Shown piece by piece: positions 7,716 to 10,412 of a DNA stretch of 10,412 bases. Source of the stretch: an uncultured bacterium (GTDB lineage Bacteria > Spirochaetota > Spirochaetia > Sphaerochaetales > Sphaerochaetaceae); NCBI GenBank assembly GCA_905215015.1, contig CAJMOS010000104.1, positions 1 to 10,412 of the forward strand. Direction: 5' to 3'. Numbering within the stretch: the first letter of the stretch is position 1; the number at the start of each line of letters is the position of its first letter. The position numbers and the translations under genes are program-made. The notes below the pieces were generated by a model. The model worked only from the letters and a program-made list of their open reading frames with translations, made no database searches and was not told where the DNA came from.

Positions 7716-8525
7716 ATGACGCTTTCCAAAGATTCCCTCGACCAGCTCGAGCGGGCGGTGCGCGCCCTTGCCGCGAACGCCGCCAAAGCCCAGCCGGAAC
7801 TTGATATCCAGACCAAGAGCGACGGCAGCCCGGTGACCCAGACCGACCTGACGATCAGCACGCGGCTGATCCGTCTGGTCTCATCGCTCTTTCCCTCCTG
7901 CGCCGTCATCAGCGAGGAGCACTCCACCGACCACCGTCCCGACGCCCCATTCACCTTCGTCATCGACCCGATCGACGGCACCGACGTCTACTCGCAGGGG
8001 TTCCCTTCCTGGTGCGTCTCCGTCGGCATCCTCGACAGGGACAGGACCCCGGTCGGCGCGATGGTCTGCGCGCCCCGTTTCGGAATCGCCACCAACGAAG
8101 GGCTGTTCGTCCGGCTCGATCCGGGCGGAAAGCTGATGGTGAACGGCACACCGTTTTCCATCACGACGGAAAAGGAGACGATGGGACAGGTGATGATGGG
8201 CTCGGACGCGCTCAAGCACATGAGCGCAGAGGGCTTCTCAGGGAAGATCCGTTGCTTCGGCTCCACCGTCATCCACCTGCTCTGTCCGGTATTGGTGGAC
8301 AAGGTCCACGGGGCAATCCAATCGGTCGGCTATGTGTGGGACTTCGCCAGCGCCCATGCGGTGCTCAGGGCATCGGGTATGGAAATCTACCATGCCGACG
8401 GCACGCCCTTCACCTATAGCGACGCCTTCCTCGACCGGACGCCGGTGCGGGAGTGGCTGTATGCCGGCACCAAGGGCTGCACCGACCGTCTCAGGCAGGC
8501 CATCAGACCAGCGCCAGCTCGGTGA
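7716..8525 (+). CDS. Inositol monophosphatase superfamily phosphatase (IMPase/CysQ-like)
   Basis: This 269-residue protein is a metal-dependent phosphatase of the inositol monophosphatase/3'(2'),5'-bisphosphate nucleotidase/FBPase superfamily. Metal and catalytic motifs are in order: KSDGSPVTQTD (34-44, the usual KxDxSPVTxAD); EE (67-68) in VISEEHS; DPIDGT (84-89), supplying two metal-binding Asp; and WD (208-209) in the C-terminal motif. After DPIDGT comes GFPSWCVSVGIL, the core strand of the fold. The substrate cannot be told from these motifs: inositol phosphates, 3'-phosphoadenosine 5'-phosphate and fructose 1,6-bisphosphate are all possible. ATG 7716 was chosen because the 28 upstream in-frame codons (from 7632) lie in the divergent promoter region and do not resemble the family. 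No ribosome site is visible and translation may be leaderless. The gene converges on azlD, overlapping its 3' end by 23 bp. Confidence 0.9.
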   Translation: MTLSKDSLDQLERAVRALAANAAKAQPELDIQTKSDGSPVTQTDLTISTRLIRLVSSLFPSCAVISEEHSTDHRPDAPFTFVIDPIDGTDVYSQGFPSWCVSVGILDRDRTPVGAMVCAPRFGIATNEGLFVRLDPGGKLMVNGTPFSITTEKETMGQVMMGSDALKHMSAEGFSGKIRCFGSTVIHLLCPVLVDKVHGAIQSVGYVWDFASAHAVLRASGMEIYHADGTPFTYSDAFLDRTPVREWLYAGTKGCTDRLRQAIRPAPAR

Positions 8526-8811
8526 CGAACACCACCAGGCAGCAGGCCGAGGCGACCACGGGAAGACCGGCTCCGGACCAAGCCAGCACCACTCCCAGAA
8601 CGAGCGCGAGCAATCCCGCCAAGGGACTCTGCGTCGCCTGGACGATGGCGGGGAAGGTCATGACCGCCAAGGTCACGTAGGGAAGATAGAACAGAAACGA
8701 GCGGAGAAAGGGATTGGTGATTTGCCTGCGGATCAGGGCCAGGGGAAGGGCCTTGATGGCGATGGTCACCACGCTCATGACCAGGATATAGGTCCAGACA
8801 TCATGCCGCAT
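8503..8811 (-). CDS. azlD: AzlD-family branched-chain amino acid transport subunit
   Basis: This 102-residue protein is almost wholly hydrophobic, with about four membrane segments (roughly 7-24, 40-58, 63-82 and 84-101). The ALPLALIRR and PFLRSFLFYLPYVTLAVMTFPAI stretches are typical of AzlD, the small partner of AzlC. Known AzlCD pairs export branched-chain amino acids or their analogues, and related pairs move other amino acids, so exact substrate is unproven. The start is firm: AAGGAGG (8818-8824) lies 6 nt before ATG 8811. The gene begins inside the last codons of azlC (11-bp overlap), suggesting translational coupling in one operon. Its 3' end overlaps the convergent phosphatase gene by 23 bp, so no terminator fits between the two stops. 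Confidence 0.93.
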   Translation of the reverse strand: MRHDVWTYILVMSVVTIAIKALPLALIRRQITNPFLRSFLFYLPYVTLAVMTFPAIVQATQSPLAGLLALVLGVVLAWSGAGLPVVASACCLVVFVTELALV

Positions 8812-9511
8812 GCGCTTCCTCCTTCACCGGGAACAGCAGGGCTGCCGCTCCGCTGATGGCTACGGTCAGGATGATGGTCCTCGTTCCGCCGGACAGCGTC
8901 GAGAGCCAAGGGACGATTCCGCTCGCCCAGCTGGAGGCGAAGGCGATGACGACCAGCAGGGCGACCACCTTGTTCTTGCGGGCAGGGGGGATGATGATGG
9001 CGAGGAACATGCCGTACAAGGCGACGGACAGGGCGCTGACGATACGAGGCGGCAACACTTGTCCGGCGAAGATGCCGAACGCGGTGCCGCCCGCCCAGCC
9101 CGGAATGGCCAGGCCCATCGCTCCGTAGGCGTAGGAGGCAGGCAGCATCCCCGGATGGGCGACATAGATGCCGAACAACTCGTCGGTCACGTCGTAGCCG
9201 ATGGTCAGCCTCTGCCAGAACGGCATCTTCGGGTCGACATGCTGGCTCAGGGCGGTGCTCATCAACAGGTATCTGGCATTGGCCACCAGAGTGATCAGCG
9301 CCATCTCCAGATAGGAGGCGTCGGCTCCTATCGTGGTGAATCCGGCGTATTCCCCCGCAGAAGCGTTGTTCAGCAGGCTGGCGACCACCCCCTGGACGAT
9401 GGTAAGCCCGGCACCCCGGGCAGCGATGCCAAGGGAGAAAGCCACGGCGAAATAGCCAACCGCAATCGGAAGCCCGTCGCGCATCCCCTTCCTGAATTCC
9501 GTCCCCCGCAT
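8801..9511 (-). CDS. azlC: AzlC-family branched-chain amino acid exporter, large subunit
   Basis: This 236-residue polytopic membrane protein has the AzlC pattern: a short polar N-terminus with FRKGMRDGLPIAVGY, GVVASLLNNASAGEYAG near 43-58, the conserved ALITLVANARYLLMSTAL stretch (about 72-88), then a GYDVTDELFG loop (about 105-114), and several hydrophobic segments to a short charged tail. Length matches the family. Together with AzlD it forms an inner-membrane amino acid exporter. ATG 9511 is preceded by purine-rich sites (GAGG at 9516-9519, GGAGAGG at 9522-9528). azlD overlaps its end. A LysR-family regulator is divergent across an 87-bp gap holding a LysR box, so azlCD is the likely target of that regulator, as is common for this gene arrangement. 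Confidence 0.94.
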   Translation of the reverse strand: MRGTEFRKGMRDGLPIAVGYFAVAFSLGIAARGAGLTIVQGVVASLLNNASAGEYAGFTTIGADASYLEMALITLVANARYLLMSTALSQHVDPKMPFWQRLTIGYDVTDELFGIYVAHPGMLPASYAYGAMGLAIPGWAGGTAFGIFAGQVLPPRIVSALSVALYGMFLAIIIPPARKNKVVALLVVIAFASSWASGIVPWLSTLSGGTRTIILTVAISGAAALLFPVKEEAHAA

Positions 9512-9535
9512 AGGTCCTCATCCTCTCCGTGCAGC

Positions 9536-9564
9536 ACTGTACCGATTCCATTGACATTTGTAAA
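9536..9564 (-). promoter_or_regulatory. Sigma70-type promoter of azlCD
   Basis: On the minus strand, TTTACA (9564-9559), a 17-bp spacer and TACAGT (9541-9536) match -35 and -10 at 5/6 and 4/6 positions. The predicted start is near 9529, giving a leader of about 18 nt that includes the ribosome site. Its -35 lies within the spacer of the oppositely directed lysR promoter. Confidence 0.5.
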
Positions 9565-9579
9565 ACGCATTATTTTAAT
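9551..9579 (+). promoter_or_regulatory. Sigma70-type promoter of the LysR gene
   Basis: TTGACA (9551-9556), an exact 17-bp spacer and TTTAAT (9574-9579) give a near-consensus promoter (6/6 and 5/6). The predicted start is near 9586, leaving about 13 nt before the ATG. The -10 falls in an AT-rich palindrome (9569-9582). Confidence 0.65.
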
Positions 9580-9582
9580 AAT
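9569..9582. promoter_or_regulatory. AT-rich palindrome, possible LysR activation site
   Basis: ATTATT-TT-AATAAT is a perfect inverted repeat with 6-bp arms. Its centre is about 46 bp upstream of the predicted azlC start, adjacent to the azlC -35, and it covers the lysR -10. Position fits the activation half-site of LysR regulators, but AT-rich palindromes arise easily by chance. Confidence 0.35.
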
Positions 9583-9584
9583 TT

Positions 9585-9601
9585 CATAAGGAATGCTTAT
9601 G
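9585..9601. promoter_or_regulatory. LysR box (T-N11-A) over the lysR translation start
   Basis: CATAAG-5 nt-CTTATG is a perfect inverted repeat with 6-bp arms, and its core is ATAA-N7-TTAT, a classic T-N11-A LysR recognition box (T9587, A9599). It covers the predicted lysR transcription start, ribosome site and ATG, and is centred about 64 bp upstream of the predicted azlC start, the usual place of a LysR recognition site. Confidence 0.6.
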
Positions 9602-10412
9602 ACAAGCCGCTATGACATCTTCCTCACGGTAGTGGAACTGGGAAGCTTCACCAAGGCCGGAGCCAAGCTCCATTACTCGCAGAGCGCCATCAGCCAGGCG
9701 GTGAAGGCATTGGAGGAGAGCCTGGAGACGAGACTCCTTGACCGGGGCAAGGAACCGATGGCCCTTACCGCCGACGGACAAGCCTATCTCCCCTACTTCC
9801 AAAGCATCGTCCAGGCCGAGCGGGCACTGGAACGCAAGCAGGACGAGATGCGGGGACTGCTGGACGCCCATGTCAGGCTGGGCATCTTCACCAGTGTCGG
9901 CAGGAACCTGCTGCCACCCTTGCTGTACGAGTTCAAGCAGAGATACCCCAGCGTGCGCTTCGTCCTCTCCCAAGGGGAATACGACAGCATCAGGAACCAG
10001 CTCCTTTCCGCCCAGATCGACCTGGGCTTCCTGAACGAGCAGGGCGTCGGGGAACTGGGTTTCGAGCGGGTCTACCGGGACCGGATGGTGGCGGTCCTTT
10101 CCCGCGAGAGCCCGTTGGCCGCCAAGGAGACGGTATCCCTCACGGACCTTGCCGGAGAGCCATTCATCGAGCTGGACGAGGGGACGCGGTCGGTGGCTGT
10201 CGAAGGCTTCCGCGCCCTCGGGCTGGAGCCCCGGTATGCGTGCAAGGTCTACGACGACTACACGATCCTCTCCATGGTGCGCCAGGGACTGGGGTACTCG
10301 ATCCTCTACTCGCTCGCCGTCAGCGGAGCCGACAAGGACGTGGCGGTCCGTCCGATCAAGGAAAAGCTGGAGCGTTCCATCGTCCTTGCCTACACCAACG
10401 AGGATACCCTTC
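9599..10412 (+). CDS. LysR-family transcriptional regulator (runs off right edge)
   Basis: The frame from ATG 9599 stays open for 271 codons to the window edge, with no stop yet; LysR proteins are usually about 300 residues, so only a short C-terminal part is missing. The N-terminal winged HTH (about 1-60) shows FLTVVELGSFTKAGAKL followed by SQSAISQAVKALEESLETRLLDR, the LysR signature, and a linker helix rich in charged residues follows (about 67-88). The effector domain begins near 90 (VRLGIFTSVGRNLLPPLL) with the usual sub-domain pattern, including IDLGFLNE, LDEGTRSV and VRQGLGYSIL. A ribosome site AAGGA (9588-9592) lies 6 nt before the ATG. It is divergent from azlCD and is probably its activator, with an amino acid as plausible effector; a perfect LysR box over its own start suggests autorepression. 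The effector is inferred, not seen. Confidence 0.93.
   Translation, partial: MTSRYDIFLTVVELGSFTKAGAKLHYSQSAISQAVKALEESLETRLLDRGKEPMALTADGQAYLPYFQSIVQAERALERKQDEMRGLLDAHVRLGIFTSVGRNLLPPLLYEFKQRYPSVRFVLSQGEYDSIRNQLLSAQIDLGFLNEQGVGELGFERVYRDRMVAVLSRESPLAAKETVSLTDLAGEPFIELDEGTRSVAVEGFRALGLEPRYACKVYDDYTILSMVRQGLGYSILYSLAVSGADKDVAVRPIKEKLERSIVLAYTNEDTL

Noticed and set aside
3677..7804. Very long open frame (1375 codons) on the plus strand opposite mfd and the EFR1 gene
   Set aside because: It is antisense to well-recognised genes, and its product is a low-complexity D/L/V/H/P/R-rich string with no recognisable domain. High GC and the codon bias of mfd suppress stops in this frame.
8775..9557. 260-codon minus-strand frame overlapping azlC and azlD
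   Set aside because: It is an alternative frame of azlC, rich in R, H and G, with no membrane pattern; azlC and azlD explain the sequence fully.
1..10412. CRISPR arrays, tRNA or rRNA genes, insertion sequences, prophage or toxin-antitoxin modules
   Set aside because: I saw no direct repeat series, tRNA-like cloverleaf, transposase, integrase or small toxin-like gene pair; almost all bases are covered by recognised genes and short gaps.

Overview
The window looks like chromosomal DNA from a free-living, fermentative or anaerobic bacterium of moderate to high GC. By eye, about 50-52% GC in sampled lines of the left end and about 58-68% in sampled lines of the rest. A membrane-anchored AraC sensor-regulator beside a GH120-type glycosidase, an EFR1-type flavodoxin/ferredoxin and a Mfd/TrmB pair would fit Spirochaetota (Sphaerochaetaceae-like) or Bacillota. 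This placement is inference from gene content and impression only; no marker here decides it.

Left end (1-2740, all minus strand): the first 85 codons of a cytoplasmic GH120-like beta-xylosidase run off the left edge. The gene lies 15 nt downstream of a full-length two-TM AraC-family regulator with an extracytoplasmic sensor region. The pair looks like a xylo-oligosaccharide-responsive unit. Its base composition is lower in GC than its neighbours.

Middle (2741-7633, minus strand): three genes run in the order EFR1-family flavodoxin/ferredoxin protein, mfd (transcription-repair coupling factor) and trmB (tRNA m7G46 methyltransferase). The gap between the first two is 42 nt, so they may be co-transcribed. 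trmB appears to have its own sigma70-type promoter in the gap after mfd.

Right part (7716-10412): a plus-strand inositol-monophosphatase-superfamily gene is probably leaderless. It converges on and overlaps the end of azlD. The azlC-azlD branched-chain amino acid exporter pair (minus) is divergent from a LysR-family regulator (plus) that runs off the right edge. The 87-bp azlC/lysR intergenic region is the most informative non-coding stretch. It holds two good sigma70-like promoters that physically cross, a perfect T-N11-A LysR box lying over the lysR start region and centred near -64 of the predicted azlC start, and a second AT-rich palindrome near -46.

I found no clearly undescribed multi-gene system. 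The best leads are the azlC/lysR control region, the composition step near 2.7 kb with the AraC-GH120 unit, the probable leaderless phosphatase gene and the overlapping convergent 3' ends.
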